Source: Actinomycetota bacterium
GTDB lineage: Bacteria > Actinomycetota > Actinomycetes > Actinomycetales > Microbacteriaceae
NCBI GenBank assembly: GCA_009703445.1
Contig: WLGA01000002.1
Location: forward strand, 1 to 32,520
Direction of reading: 5' to 3'
DNA length: 32,520 bases
This document shows positions 12,085 through 21,516 of this stretch, piece by piece. The notes under the pieces are model-generated. The model made no database searches. It saw nothing but the letters and a program-made list of their open reading frames with translations, and had not been told where the DNA came from. The position numbers were made by a program, and so were the translations under genes. Numbering within the stretch: position 1 is the first letter of the stretch; the number at the start of each line of letters is the position of its first letter.

Positions 12085-13515
12085 CTAGTTGCGCTGGGAC
12101 GCCTTGATCCTGGCCAAAATCTCCGTGATTTGGTTGTAAACGTAGCGACGTTCCTTCATTAGGTCATTGACCTTCTTATTCGCATACATAACCGTCGTGT
12201 GATCACGCCCGCCAAATAGCTGGCCGATTTTAGGAAGCGACAGGTTTGTCTGCTCGCGGCACAGGTACATTGCGATCTGACGGGCTAGGGCAACCGCCTG
12301 CACACGTGAGGAACCGTAAAGGTCGTCCGCGGTGAATTTGTAGTAGCTGGCAACTGCGTTGATGATGTCGATTGGCGCGATAACGCTGTCCTGGCCCACC
12401 GGAACTACATCTTTGAGGATCGTTTGCACCAGTGCCATGTCAATGCGCTGACGGTTCAGTGCTGCATAAGCGGTAACTCGAATCAGCGTTCCCTCGAGCT
12501 CGCGGATGTTTGAAGCCACGCGAGCTGCCATGTATTCAAGAATTTCGTCATCGATCTGGAATTTGTCGCGTTCGGCCTTCTTTCGAAGGATGGCTATGCG
12601 GGTTTCTAGTTCGGGAGCCTGAATATCGGTCAACAAACCCCATTCAAAGCGAGAAAGCATTCGGTCTTCGAACCCGGTCAACTGCTTTGGTGGCTTGTCG
12701 CTGGTGATGACTACCTGCTTGTTGTGCCCGTGCAGAGTGTTGAAGGTGTGGAAGAAGGCCTCTTGGGTCTGGTCTTTACCCTCCATGAACTGAATATCAT
12801 CGATCAGCAAAAGATCAACGTCGCGGTAGTCGGCCTGGAATTGGGCGGTCCGGTTGTTTTGGATCGAGTTGATGAAGTCGTTGGTGAACTCTTCGCTCGA
12901 AACGTAGCGAACCTTGATTTTCGGGTAAAGATTCAGGGCATAGTGCCCGACTGCGTGAAGTAGGTGGGTCTTGCCAAGACCGGAGTCACCGTAGATGAAC
13001 AAAGGGTTGTAGGCCTTGGCCGGAGCTTCGGCTACCGCGAACGCCGCTGCGTGGGCCATGCGGTTCGAGCCACCGCTCACAAAGTTTTCGAACGTGTACT
13101 TCGGGTTTAGCCTCGCGTCATCGCTCGCCACTGCAGACCGGGATGAATCCGGGGCGTCGTTGTAGGTCTCCGTGTAACTAACAGGAACCACGCGCTCGGA
13201 TGGTGTCGGCTCGTCAAGCGGAAGGTTTTGGGTGAATGCGGCTTCGATCTCTGGGTTCACCACGACGGCGAAGTTGGTCGGCCCGCCGAACTCGGCGTTG
13301 TCGACCATTGCGTCGAGAATGATTGGGCGGATTCGCTCTTGCAGGATTCCGCGGGTGAACTCATTTGGGACTTCAAGGTAAAGGGTTTCGCCCAAAACAC
13401 CCTTCGGCTCAACCAGGTTGATGTAACCCAGGAGTTGAGGAGTCATGCGGTCGTCGAGGTTCAGCTTGTTGACAAGTGTGTGCCACAAGATCGTGACGAC
13501 GTCTTGGTCTGACAT
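12085..13515 (-). CDS. dnaA: chromosomal replication initiator protein DnaA
   Basis: FIYGDSGLGKTHLLHAVGHYA Walker A, LLIDDIQFMEGK Walker B, C-terminal GGRDHTTVMYANKK. Start MSDQDVVTILW at 13515 preferred over ORF start 13638. Confidence 0.97.
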   Translation of the reverse strand: MSDQDVVTILWHTLVNKLNLDDRMTPQLLGYINLVEPKGVLGETLYLEVPNEFTRGILQERIRPIILDAMVDNAEFGGPTNFAVVVNPEIEAAFTQNLPLDEPTPSERVVPVSYTETYNDAPDSSRSAVASDDARLNPKYTFENFVSGGSNRMAHAAAFAVAEAPAKAYNPLFIYGDSGLGKTHLLHAVGHYALNLYPKIKVRYVSSEEFTNDFINSIQNNRTAQFQADYRDVDLLLIDDIQFMEGKDQTQEAFFHTFNTLHGHNKQVVITSDKPPKQLTGFEDRMLSRFEWGLLTDIQAPELETRIAILRKKAERDKFQIDDEILEYMAARVASNIRELEGTLIRVTAYAALNRQRIDMALVQTILKDVVPVGQDSVIAPIDIINAVASYYKFTADDLYGSSRVQAVALARQIAMYLCREQTNLSLPKIGQLFGGRDHTTVMYANKKVNDLMKERRYVYNQITEILARIKASQRN

Positions 13516-13591
13516 ATGCTGAGCCCCTTTCGAATAGTTGAGCTGGCTCGGGGGCCAGTGCCTACTTGATTTTTTCGCATTTTCCGCAGAG

Positions 13592-13652
13592 TTATCCACC
13601 TTGTGGAAAACTTGTGGATAAGTTTGAAGGGAAGTCACAAAACCTGTGGAAA
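13592..13652. promoter_or_regulatory. DnaA boxes in the dnaA upstream region
   Basis: TTATCCACC 13592-13600, TGTGGATAA 13613-13621, TGTGGAAA 13645-13652. Confidence 0.7.
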
Positions 13653-13897
13653 GTCCCTTGTGACATTCAACTCAATTAGGTTGCTTAAAAGCAAATTATC
13701 CCCGCGTGTCATTAACCATTTATTTTGGGTCGATATGGCAGACTCTAAAGTTTTTTACGAAACGGGCCTGGATAACTTGACCGAGTTCGGTAATTGGGCG
13801 TAGATTTAACAGGTTGCTCTGCATAGGGAACGGCAGAAGCGAAACGGCTTGTGTTCCCAAAACACACACTTTGTTCCACTAACAGAAGAAGATCACC

Positions 13898-14035
13898 ATG
13901 TCGAAGCGTACTTTCCAGCCAAACAACCGTCGTCGTGCGAAGACCCACGGTTTCCGTTTGCGCATGCAGACCCGTGCGGGTCGCGCCATCCTTGCAGCTC
14001 GTCGCCGCAAGGGCCGCGTAGAGCTTTCGGCTTAA
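13898..14035 (+). CDS. rpmH: 50S ribosomal protein L34
   Basis: Reads [45 protein letters not shown] (45 aa); absent from the ORF track because of its size. Confidence 0.97.
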   Translation: MSKRTFQPNNRRRAKTHGFRLRMQTRAGRAILAARRRKGRVELSA

Positions 14036-14064
14036 TTCAAACTATCGATCGCCTAGCTAGCTAA

Positions 14065-14415
14065 ATGTTGGCTCGCGAGAATCGATTGGTCACTGCAGAC
14101 GACTTCAGGTCGACGATGAAGCAGGGGCGCAAAGTCGGTTCTGATCACTTAGTCATCTACCTAAAGCGGGATGAGGCATCGCCTCATGCCCGCTTTGGTT
14201 TTGTCGTAGCCAAATCGGTGGGCGGAGCGGTCAAAAGAAACCTGGTCAAAAGACGTCTGCGGGCGATCTCTCGAGAATCACTTCTTCCCCTCGAGGTCAA
14301 AGCAGATGTTGTAGTTCGAGCCCTTCCCGGTGCGGCGGAGCTCGATTGGACCAAACTGCGAGAAGAGTTCCAGGCGGACTTCGACTCAGCAGTGAAGAAA
14401 ACAATCAAAGCCTGA
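14065..14415 (+). CDS. rnpA: ribonuclease P protein component
   Basis: FGFVVAKSVGGAVKRNLVKRRLRAI motif; follows rpmH. Confidence 0.95.
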   Translation: MLARENRLVTADDFRSTMKQGRKVGSDHLVIYLKRDEASPHARFGFVVAKSVGGAVKRNLVKRRLRAISRESLLPLEVKADVVVRALPGAAELDWTKLREEFQADFDSAVKKTIKA

Positions 14416-14431
14416 GTGGCGAATCACAAAA

Positions 14432-14734
14432 GTGACTCTCCTCTACACGCTCTGGTTGGCACCAAGAAACTTAGTTGTTTTGTTTCTAAAGTTTTACCGG
14501 AAGGCAATTTCTCCGCTTTATGGGGATGTCTGCCGGTATTACCCGAGTTGCTCGGCCTATGGTTTGGAATCAGTGCAACAACGTGGCGTAATAGTCGGGG
14601 CGGTTCTGACCGCTTGGCGAGTATTGCGTTGCAACCCGTGGTCGCAAGGTGGCGTCGACAGGGTTAAACCGGGATCCGGATTATTTTCGGTGAACAAACA
14701 CGGATTTGTAGTACCAACCTCTAAGAAGGGCTAG
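14432..14734 (+). CDS. yidD: membrane protein insertion efficiency factor YidD
   Basis: FYRKAISPLYGDVCRYYPSCSAYGLESVQQRGVIVGAVLTAWRVLRCNPWSQGGVD; GTG start. Confidence 0.95.
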   Translation: MTLLYTLWLAPRNLVVLFLKFYRKAISPLYGDVCRYYPSCSAYGLESVQQRGVIVGAVLTAWRVLRCNPWSQGGVDRVKPGSGLFSVNKHGFVVPTSKKG

Positions 14735-14736
14735 TC

Positions 14737-15714
14737 ATGGATATTCTTTGGCCAATCAAATGGGCAGTCGAGCTTGTGCTCGTCTTGTTCCACTCGCTGT
14801 TCACGGCAATCGGTTTGTCTACCGATGCCGGCATCACCTGGGTGCTATCCATTGTCGGCCTGACCATCGTTGTCCGCTCGGCACTCATCCCAGTTTTCGT
14901 AAAGCAGATCAAGAGCCAGCGCAACATGATGCTGGTTCAGCCTGAGCTGCAGAAGCTTCAGAAGAAATACAAGGGCAAGACCGACCGCGAATCTCGCGAA
15001 AAGTTTGCCGCTGAGCAGATGGCCCTATACAAGCGCACCGGCTCTAACCCGCTGAGCTCTTGTTTGCCACTGTTGCTGCAGATGCCTATCTTCTCGGGTC
15101 TTTTCTTCGTTTTGAACGATGCTCAGGCGGGCAAGGATGGCGTTGCCTTCCTAACCAAGGGTCTTGCAGACTCCTTCTCACATGCAGACTTCTTCGGTGC
15201 ACCGCTTTCGGCTACCTTCATGAACAGCTCGCTGCTCGAGGTAAAGATTCTTGCAGCCGTGATGATTGTTGCGATGACCGCATCGCAGTTCATCACCCAG
15301 AAGCAGATCATCGCCAAGAACCAGAACCCTGCCACTGCCACTAGCCAGTACATGCAGACCCAGAAAATCATGTTGTACGCGTTCCCAATCATCTTCGCAA
15401 TCTCGGGTATCTCATTCCCTCTAGGTGTCATGTTCTACTGGTTGACTTCGAACTTCTGGACCATGGGCCAGCAGTTCATCGTTATCCGCAACATGCCAAC
15501 CCCTGGTTCGGTTGCTCACAAGGCCCGCGAAGAGCGTTTGGCCAAGAAAGGCAAGCTACCTAAGCAGGCCGAAATCGAAGCAGCCGTCGAAGAGACACCT
15601 CGCCAGCGCGTTCAGCCGGTAGGCAAGGCTCGCGCCAAGAAGCCTGCTGCGAAGAAGCCAGCGGCCAAGAACCCAAACACCAACCAAAAGCCAAACAACG
15701 AACCTAAGAAGTAG
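14737..15714 (+). CDS. yidC: membrane protein insertase YidC
   Basis: KSQRNMMLVQPELQKLQKKYKGKTDRESREKFAAEQMALYK; hydrophobic segments; follows yidD. Confidence 0.95.
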   Translation: MDILWPIKWAVELVLVLFHSLFTAIGLSTDAGITWVLSIVGLTIVVRSALIPVFVKQIKSQRNMMLVQPELQKLQKKYKGKTDRESREKFAAEQMALYKRTGSNPLSSCLPLLLQMPIFSGLFFVLNDAQAGKDGVAFLTKGLADSFSHADFFGAPLSATFMNSSLLEVKILAAVMIVAMTASQFITQKQIIAKNQNPATATSQYMQTQKIMLYAFPIIFAISGISFPLGVMFYWLTSNFWTMGQQFIVIRNMPTPGSVAHKAREERLAKKGKLPKQAEIEAAVEETPRQRVQPVGKARAKKPAAKKPAAKNPNTNQKPNNEPKK

Positions 15715-15723
15715 GACACTTTC

Positions 15724-16284
15724 ATGCCAAAGAAGACCGAAAACACAGAAGTTACCGCGGTTGTCGACACGGATGTTGTCGAGACCGAAGCCGTTATCGA
15801 GGCCGAGGGTTCAACCAAGGACTCAGTAAAGGCTCTCGAAGAAGAAGGCGACATCGCTGCCGACTACCTTGAAGAACTTCTCGACATCTTTGACCTCGAT
15901 GGTGACATCGACATCGATGTTCGCCAGGGTCGCGCCTATCTAGAGATCACCGCGAACCAGGACAGCAACCTGCGCGTTATTTCAGAGCCAGAGACCGTGG
16001 AGGCTTTGCAAGAACTAACCCGTCTAGCGGTTCAGGTGAAGACCAACTCGTTTAGCCGTTTGATCTTGGATGTGGGCGGCTCACGCCAGGCTCGCGTTGA
16101 CGAGCTGACCCGCATCGTCACCAAGCTAATCGCGAAGGTGAAGGACAACGGCGAGGCAATCCCAATGAAGCCGATGTCTTCATACGAGCGCAAAATCGTC
16201 CACGACATCATCTCTGAGGCCGGCCTAGTGTCTGAGTCTGAGGGTGAGGGTCGCGACCGTCACATTGTGATCAAGCCTGCCTAA
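15724..16284 (+). CDS. khpB: R3H/Jag family RNA-binding protein (KhpB)
   Basis: Follows yidC; KH- and R3H-like regions (RLILDVGGSR, PMKPMSSYERKIVHDIISEAG). Confidence 0.92.
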   Translation: MPKKTENTEVTAVVDTDVVETEAVIEAEGSTKDSVKALEEEGDIAADYLEELLDIFDLDGDIDIDVRQGRAYLEITANQDSNLRVISEPETVEALQELTRLAVQVKTNSFSRLILDVGGSRQARVDELTRIVTKLIAKVKDNGEAIPMKPMSSYERKIVHDIISEAGLVSESEGEGRDRHIVIKPA

Positions 16285-16301
16285 TTTGTACGTTTGAGAT
16301 C

Positions 16302-16327
16302 GGAGATGTTTCACGTGAAACATCTCC
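16302..16327. promoter_or_regulatory. parS: parS site within a 26-bp perfect palindrome (also terminator-like)
   Basis: GGAGATGTTTCACGTGAAACATCTCC; core GTTTCACGTGAAAC at 16308-16321, followed by TTTCTTTT. Confidence 0.95.
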
Positions 16328-16350
16328 TTTCTTTTGCCTAAGGAAACAAC

Positions 16351-16989
16351 ATGTCCGAAGAACAAGACTTCATCCCCGAGGTTGAGCCGGCCGCAGCGGC
16401 AATCATTTTTGGTGCCGGCATCGATAAGGCGCGAGCATACGCCGCCGCTCTGATCAAGGATGGCGACGAGCTAGGTCTGCTCGGCCCTCGCGAGATGCCA
16501 AAACTTTGGACGCGTCACATCCTTAACTCGGCCGTCGTGGCCGAACTTGTTGGCCCAGGCAAAAAGGTTGCCGATGTGGGTTCGGGTGCGGGCTTACCCG
16601 GTATTCCGATGGCGATAGCCCAGCCTGAGGCAGTTTTCACGCTTATTGAACCGATGGAACGCCGCGCAAACTGGCTTCAGGAGCAGGTCGAAGCACTCGG
16701 TCTCGACAACGTTCGCGTGCTGCGAGCTCGCGCGGAAGAGGTCGGCGAGGCATTCGACATCGTCACCGCCCGTGCCGTTTCCGCACTACCAAAGTTGCTT
16801 CGACTGACTGTTCCTCTAACCCGTCACGGTGGCGAAATTATCGCCCTCAAGGGGTCTAAGGCCCAGGAAGAAATCGACGACTCGAAGAACCTCATGAAGA
16901 AGCTAGATATCCACAGCTTTGAGATTGTCTTCACCGGTGCACAGCACCTCGATGAGCCGACCCGAGTGGTGCGAACTAGGCTATTCTGA
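16351..16989 (+). CDS. rsmG: 16S rRNA (guanine527-N7)-methyltransferase RsmG
   Basis: VADVGSGAGLPGIPMAIAQPEAVFTLIEPMERRANWLQ; position upstream of parA. Confidence 0.95.
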   Translation: MSEEQDFIPEVEPAAAAIIFGAGIDKARAYAAALIKDGDELGLLGPREMPKLWTRHILNSAVVAELVGPGKKVADVGSGAGLPGIPMAIAQPEAVFTLIEPMERRANWLQEQVEALGLDNVRVLRARAEEVGEAFDIVTARAVSALPKLLRLTVPLTRHGGEIIALKGSKAQEEIDDSKNLMKKLDIHSFEIVFTGAQHLDEPTRVVRTRLF

Positions 16990-17017
16990 AAACCTGCTTC
17001 TACAAGGGGATTTTCGA

Positions 17018-17185
17018 TTGACTGAACAAAACAGCGCAACCAGTGCCGCCGAAGCTTCGGCCGTGACCGCGCCAACCGTTGTGTCGGGGCTCGGCTATCC
17101 AGCCGACCGCATTGAAACCTCCCCTGAGCCGACCGGTTGGCAGAATGTTTCACGTGAAACATTGACCCAGGTCGTGAGCAAATAA
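17018..17185 (+). CDS. putative 55-aa leader ORF carrying parS, possibly a detached ParA N-terminus
   Basis: TTG start 7 nt after AAGGGGA; reads MTEQNSATSAAEASAVTAPTVVSGLGYPADRIETSPEPTGWQNVSRETLTQVVSK; stop overlaps the parA ATG (TAATG). Confidence 0.5.
   Translation: MTEQNSATSAAEASAVTAPTVVSGLGYPADRIETSPEPTGWQNVSRETLTQVVSK
17144..17163. promoter_or_regulatory. parS: parS site upstream of parA
   Basis: AATGTTTCACGTGAAACATT, 20-bp perfect palindrome; core 17147-17160. Confidence 0.95.
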
Positions 17186-18078
17186 TGAGCGGCTGGGATG
17201 CTCCCCTACTGCGCGAACTAGGCGAAAACACACGCCGACTCGCTGCGCTTTCTACCCAGCAACCTCCTAAGCCGACGCAGACTCGCATCTTCACCATCTC
17301 TAACCAAAAGGGTGGAGTGGGCAAGACCACGACCACAGTGAACCTTGCAGCGGCCCTGGCGTCCAAAGGACTAAAGGTCCTCGTCATTGACCTTGACCCG
17401 CAGGGAAACGCCTCTACGGCCCTTGGAGTGCCTCACCAGGAGGGCGTGAAGGGAATCTATGAGGTTCTCACCGAGGGTACTCCCCTCGCCAAGGTGATCC
17501 AGCCGAGCACCGAGAGCCCAAACCTTGCCTGCATCCCGGCAACTATTGACCTTGCTGGCGCTGAAATCGAAATTGTGACCCAGATCGACCGCGACAAATG
17601 GCACAACCTTCTGAAAAACTCGCTTGAAGAGTATCTCGCGACTATCGAGGTTCGCCCCGACTACGTCATCATCGACTGCCCACCTAGCTTGGGTCTGCTC
17701 ACCATCAATGCCTTCGTCGCTGCGCGTGAAGTTTTGATTCCGATTCAGTGTGAGTACTACGCGCTTGAGGGTCTTTCTCAGTTGCTCCGCAACATCGATT
17801 TGATTCAGAAGAACCTGAACCCTCAGCTCGCTCTTTCCACCATCCTGCTGACCATGTATGACTCGAGAACCAAGCTTGCCTCTCAGGTTGTCTCGGACGT
17901 ACGCGAGCACTTCCCTAGCCAAACCCTGAACGCCGTGATTCCACGAAACGTGAGAATCAGCGAGGCTCCAAGCTTTGGCCGAACCGTGATTTCTCACGAC
18001 CCAACTTCAACCGGCGCGATTTCCTACATGGAAGCCGCGGTCGAAATCGCTTTCAGAGGAGCGCAAAATGGCAGATAA
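17185..18078 (+). CDS. parA: chromosome partitioning ATPase ParA
   Basis: FTISNQKGGVGKTTTTVNLAAALA deviant Walker A; DYVIIDCPPSLGLLT. Confidence 0.97.
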   Translation: MSGWDAPLLRELGENTRRLAALSTQQPPKPTQTRIFTISNQKGGVGKTTTTVNLAAALASKGLKVLVIDLDPQGNASTALGVPHQEGVKGIYEVLTEGTPLAKVIQPSTESPNLACIPATIDLAGAEIEIVTQIDRDKWHNLLKNSLEEYLATIEVRPDYVIIDCPPSLGLLTINAFVAAREVLIPIQCEYYALEGLSQLLRNIDLIQKNLNPQLALSTILLTMYDSRTKLASQVVSDVREHFPSQTLNAVIPRNVRISEAPSFGRTVISHDPTSTGAISYMEAAVEIAFRGAQNGR

Positions 18079-19108
18079 AAAAGTCGGTCTAGGCCGAGGC
18101 ATCGGAGCCCTAATCCCTAGCGCTCCAGCGAGCAACGACCGCTCGACCGGCGACAGCTCAGGGGCAGATCGTTCGGCAAACGACCGCCCAATCGATGTCT
18201 TTTTCGGTGCCGGTGCCGGCCCTGGCAGCGCCGACGCAAATCTAGCAGCGGCCTCACAGGCCAGTGCTGACGCGGGTTCTCAGCTAGTTGCGGTCCCTGG
18301 TGCCCGTATGGCGCACCTCGACGTCAACTCGATCAAGCCGAACCCATCCCAGCCACGCAAGGTGTTCGAAGACGAGCCTTTCCAAGAGCTAGTCCACTCA
18401 ATCAAGGAGTTCGGCGTATTTCAGGCCATCGTGGTTCGCCCACTTGGCGATGAGAACGGCGAGCCAACCTATGAACTAATCATGGGCGAGCGCCGCCTGC
18501 GCGCGTCAAAGAAGGCCGGCCTAACGCACATCCCGGCAGTGATTCGTGAGACCGCTGACGAGAACATGTTGCGCGACGCATTGCTCGAAAACATTCACCG
18601 CGCAAACCTAAACGTGCTCGAAGAGGCCAGCGCATACCAGCAGTTGCTGAGTGACTTTGGCATCACCCAAGACCAGTTGGCCGAGAAGATCGGTCGCTCG
18701 CGCCCGCAGATCACCAACACCATTCGTCTGCTCAAGCTGCCGGTTTCGGTTCAGCTGAAGGTCGCCGCTGGCGTCTTGAGTGCGGGTCACGCGCGAGCCA
18801 TTCTCGCGGCACCGACCGAAGAGCGCATGGAGTATTTCGCTAACAAGGTCGTCAACGAGGGCCTCTCGGTTCGCTCGCTCGAAGAAATCGTTGCCGTCGA
18901 CAAGCCGGCGAAACCTGGCAAGGCCACCATCACTCAGGGTGGTCGCAAGGATGGCCTAAAGGAAATTTCCGAGCAGCTCGGCGACAAGTTGGACACCAAG
19001 GTCAGCATCGTTTTGGGCAAGAAGAAGGGTCAGTTGATCATCGACTTCGCAACCTACGGTGACTTAACTCGCATTCTGCGCGAACTTGGCTTCGAGAAGA
19101 CTAACTAG
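18068..19108 (+). CDS. parB: chromosome partitioning protein ParB
   Basis: LGRGIGALIP, NPSQPRKVFEDE, GERRLRASKKAGLTHIPAVIR, ENIHRANLNVLEEASAYQQL. Confidence 0.97.
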   Translation: MADKKVGLGRGIGALIPSAPASNDRSTGDSSGADRSANDRPIDVFFGAGAGPGSADANLAAASQASADAGSQLVAVPGARMAHLDVNSIKPNPSQPRKVFEDEPFQELVHSIKEFGVFQAIVVRPLGDENGEPTYELIMGERRLRASKKAGLTHIPAVIRETADENMLRDALLENIHRANLNVLEEASAYQQLLSDFGITQDQLAEKIGRSRPQITNTIRLLKLPVSVQLKVAAGVLSAGHARAILAAPTEERMEYFANKVVNEGLSVRSLEEIVAVDKPAKPGKATITQGGRKDGLKEISEQLGDKLDTKVSIVLGKKKGQLIIDFATYGDLTRILRELGFEKTN

Positions 19109-19210
19109 CTTTCGGGTAATCCCCGCAAAACGGCTCCTGTGACACGGCGGGCCTACAGCCCAGTAAACACGCGGGTTTTGTAGTCGGCGAAACGGCCGAT
19201 TTGACGATTT

Positions 19211-20176
19211 TTAGCCGCGCTTGGCAGCTTCGGCCAAACTGTAGTAAACCTCGCCCAGAGAATTGCCAGAAGCGGTGATTGCCATCGGCAAAAGTGAAGT
19301 TTCGGTCAAACCCGGAAGCACGTTTGCTTCGAGGAACCAAACAATTCCATTCGCGTCGACAATCATGTCGATTCGCGAAAGGTGGCGAAGCCCCAAAACC
19401 TCGTGAGCCGAAACGGCAACCTTGCGAGCGGCGGCTGAAGTTTTTTCATCCAAGCGCGCAGGGATGAAGTAGTCGGTCTCGCCGGCGGTGTATCGCTCGT
19501 CGTAACTAAAGTGACCCTTGCGCGGAACAACTTCGACGGCTGGCAGTGCAATCGGGCCAGCGCCAAGGTCAATCACGCTCAGGGCAAGTTCGACACCTTC
19601 GACTAGCTTCTCGATGATGACGACGTCGCAGTAGACATACGCATCGACCATCGCACGGTTTAGGTCTTCGATTTTGGTGACGATTGAAACGCCCTGTGCT
19701 GAGCCACCGCGAGCCGGCTTGACCACAACTGGCAAAGCAATCGACTGGGTCACCGAGTTTAAAACGCTCTCAGCATCGAGTTCGCGGAAGGTTTCCTTCG
19801 GTAAAGTGATCGACGGAGGAGTCTGAATGCCAGCGCGGGCAACCAAAATCTTGGCGATTGACTTATCCCACGCTAAACGCGCGGCTTCCGGTGTCGCACC
19901 AACAAAAGGCACACCGGTGAGGGTCAGAATGTCGCGCAATGCGCCATCCTCGCCGCTCGCACCGTGCAAAACCGGCCAAATTACGTCTGGCTTGTCTTTG
20001 GCGATGTTGGCTAGAAGCTCTGAGTCTGGCTCGCGAATCACAACCGTCGCACCAAACTCGGTCAAAGCGTCGGCTACACGACGACCAGACTTCAGCGAGA
20101 TGTCACGTTCGTGAGAGATTCCTCCGGCCAGCACCTGGATTTTGAGCTTTGCTGCTGCCTTGCCCTTGGGAATCAT
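19211..20176 (-). CDS. ddl: D-alanine--D-alanine ligase
   Basis: LAGGISHERDISLKSG, HGASGEDGALRDILTLTGVPFVG, VVKPARGGSAQGVS, LEANVLPGLTETSLLP. Confidence 0.93.
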   Translation of the reverse strand: MIPKGKAAAKLKIQVLAGGISHERDISLKSGRRVADALTEFGATVVIREPDSELLANIAKDKPDVIWPVLHGASGEDGALRDILTLTGVPFVGATPEAARLAWDKSIAKILVARAGIQTPPSITLPKETFRELDAESVLNSVTQSIALPVVVKPARGGSAQGVSIVTKIEDLNRAMVDAYVYCDVVIIEKLVEGVELALSVIDLGAGPIALPAVEVVPRKGHFSYDERYTAGETDYFIPARLDEKTSAAARKVAVSAHEVLGLRHLSRIDMIVDANGIVWFLEANVLPGLTETSLLPMAITASGNSLGEVYYSLAEAAKRG

Positions 20177-20179
20177 GGC

Positions 20180-21433
20180 CTATCTTCCTTTGAAGGTCTC
20201 GAGAAGTTCTGTTTGTAGATTAATCACGGTTGCGAGTCGTTTGATTCCAACCTTGATGTTCTCCGGGGTCGGATACGAGTAGCAAACGCGAAGCTTATTT
20301 TGGCCGGTTCCATCACCATAGAACGCGGTTCCAGGGGTGTAGGCCACCAATTCCTTGACTGCAAGCGGCAGCATGGCCTTTGAATCCACGCCATCTGGCA
20401 GGGTGACCCAGAGATAGAAGCCGCCATCCGGGCGAGTGGTGTGCAAACCAGGCAAATACTCGTGCATAGCCGCAAGCGCAGCATCCTTGCGCTCTTTATA
20501 AACACCGCGGAAGGTATCGATTTGGCCCTTCCAGTCGGCATTTGCAAGGTATTCACTGATCATCATCTGGGTGAAAGAAGAAGGGCAGAGCAGCGCAGAT
20601 TCCTGAGCCAAAACCATCTTGTCTCGGATGGCTGGCGGCGCCAATACGTAGCCAACGCGGAAGCCAGGGGCCAAAATCTTTGAGAATGAGCCGAGGTAAA
20701 CCACGCCATCCTCTTCAACCGCGCGCAGTGCATCTGGAACCGGCTTATCGAAGTACAACAAACCATACGGGTTGTCTTCGATGATCAAAATGTGCTCGCG
20801 CTTACAGATTTCAAGGATGCGAGGGCGGCGCTCAGCCGAAAGGGTCACGCCAGAAGGGTTTGCAAAGTTTGGCACGAGGTAAAGGAACTTGATCTTGCGA
20901 CCCTGGGCCTTGAGCCTCGTGATGGTCTCCTGAAGCGCCTCTGGTGACATTCCGTCGTGGTCGGTGTAAACGTGCTCCACATCGGCCTCATAGTGGCGGA
21001 AGATGCCTAGAGCGCCCACGTAGCTAGGGCCTTCGGCCACAACTACGTCACCCTTGTCAAGGAAAAGACCCGAAAGCAGGTCTAGGCCGTGCTGTGAACC
21101 GGTGGTGATGACAAGGTCTTCAACCGAGCTCTGAATGCCCTCAAGCGCCATCAATTCGCGGATCTGGTCGCGCAAGACAAGGTCACCCTGGCCGCCGCCA
21201 TACTGGATTGCAAGGTTGCCCTTTTTGGCCATGAGGTCGTGATATGCCTTGGCCAATAGCTCCTGTGGCAAAGCGGCCACGTATGGCATACCGCCGGCAA
21301 GTGAAACTACCTCAGGGCGAGAAACCACCGAGAATAGGGCTCGAACTTCAGAAACCGCAAGGGTTTCCGCGCGCGCGGCGTAGGCATCCAACCAGGAATC
21401 CAGGTTGTTGCCTTGCTGCTGCTCGTTCGACAT
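20180..21433 (-). CDS. PLP-dependent aminotransferase, class I/II (MocR/2-aminoadipate-type)
   Basis: ISLAGG-like VVSLAGGMPYVAALP, PNFANPSGVTLSAERR, EDNPYGLLYFD, YLGSFSKILAPGFRVGYV. Confidence 0.93.
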   Translation of the reverse strand: MSNEQQQGNNLDSWLDAYAARAETLAVSEVRALFSVVSRPEVVSLAGGMPYVAALPQELLAKAYHDLMAKKGNLAIQYGGGQGDLVLRDQIRELMALEGIQSSVEDLVITTGSQHGLDLLSGLFLDKGDVVVAEGPSYVGALGIFRHYEADVEHVYTDHDGMSPEALQETITRLKAQGRKIKFLYLVPNFANPSGVTLSAERRPRILEICKREHILIIEDNPYGLLYFDKPVPDALRAVEEDGVVYLGSFSKILAPGFRVGYVLAPPAIRDKMVLAQESALLCPSSFTQMMISEYLANADWKGQIDTFRGVYKERKDAALAAMHEYLPGLHTTRPDGGFYLWVTLPDGVDSKAMLPLAVKELVAYTPGTAFYGDGTGQNKLRVCYSYPTPENIKVGIKRLATVINLQTELLETFKGR

Positions 21434-21516
21434 ATGTTGCTCCCCGCGGGCGAATTACATTATTCGCTCTAGCCTACCGAAGGATAGGCCGCAAAACTAA
21501 TGGCCAGGCTAAATGA

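Noticed and set aside
13516-13638. N-terminal extension of DnaA (MTSLQTYPQVFHK...) in the ORF track
   Set aside because: It reads through DnaA boxes and lacks DnaA-like sequence; MSDQDVVTILW at 13515 has the expected start and an RBS-like AAAGGGGC upstream.
19184-19215. Terminator for parB (TCGGC-GAAACG-GCCGA then TTTGACGATTTTT)
   Set aside because: Only a 5-bp stem with an interrupted T tract; too weak to list as a feature.
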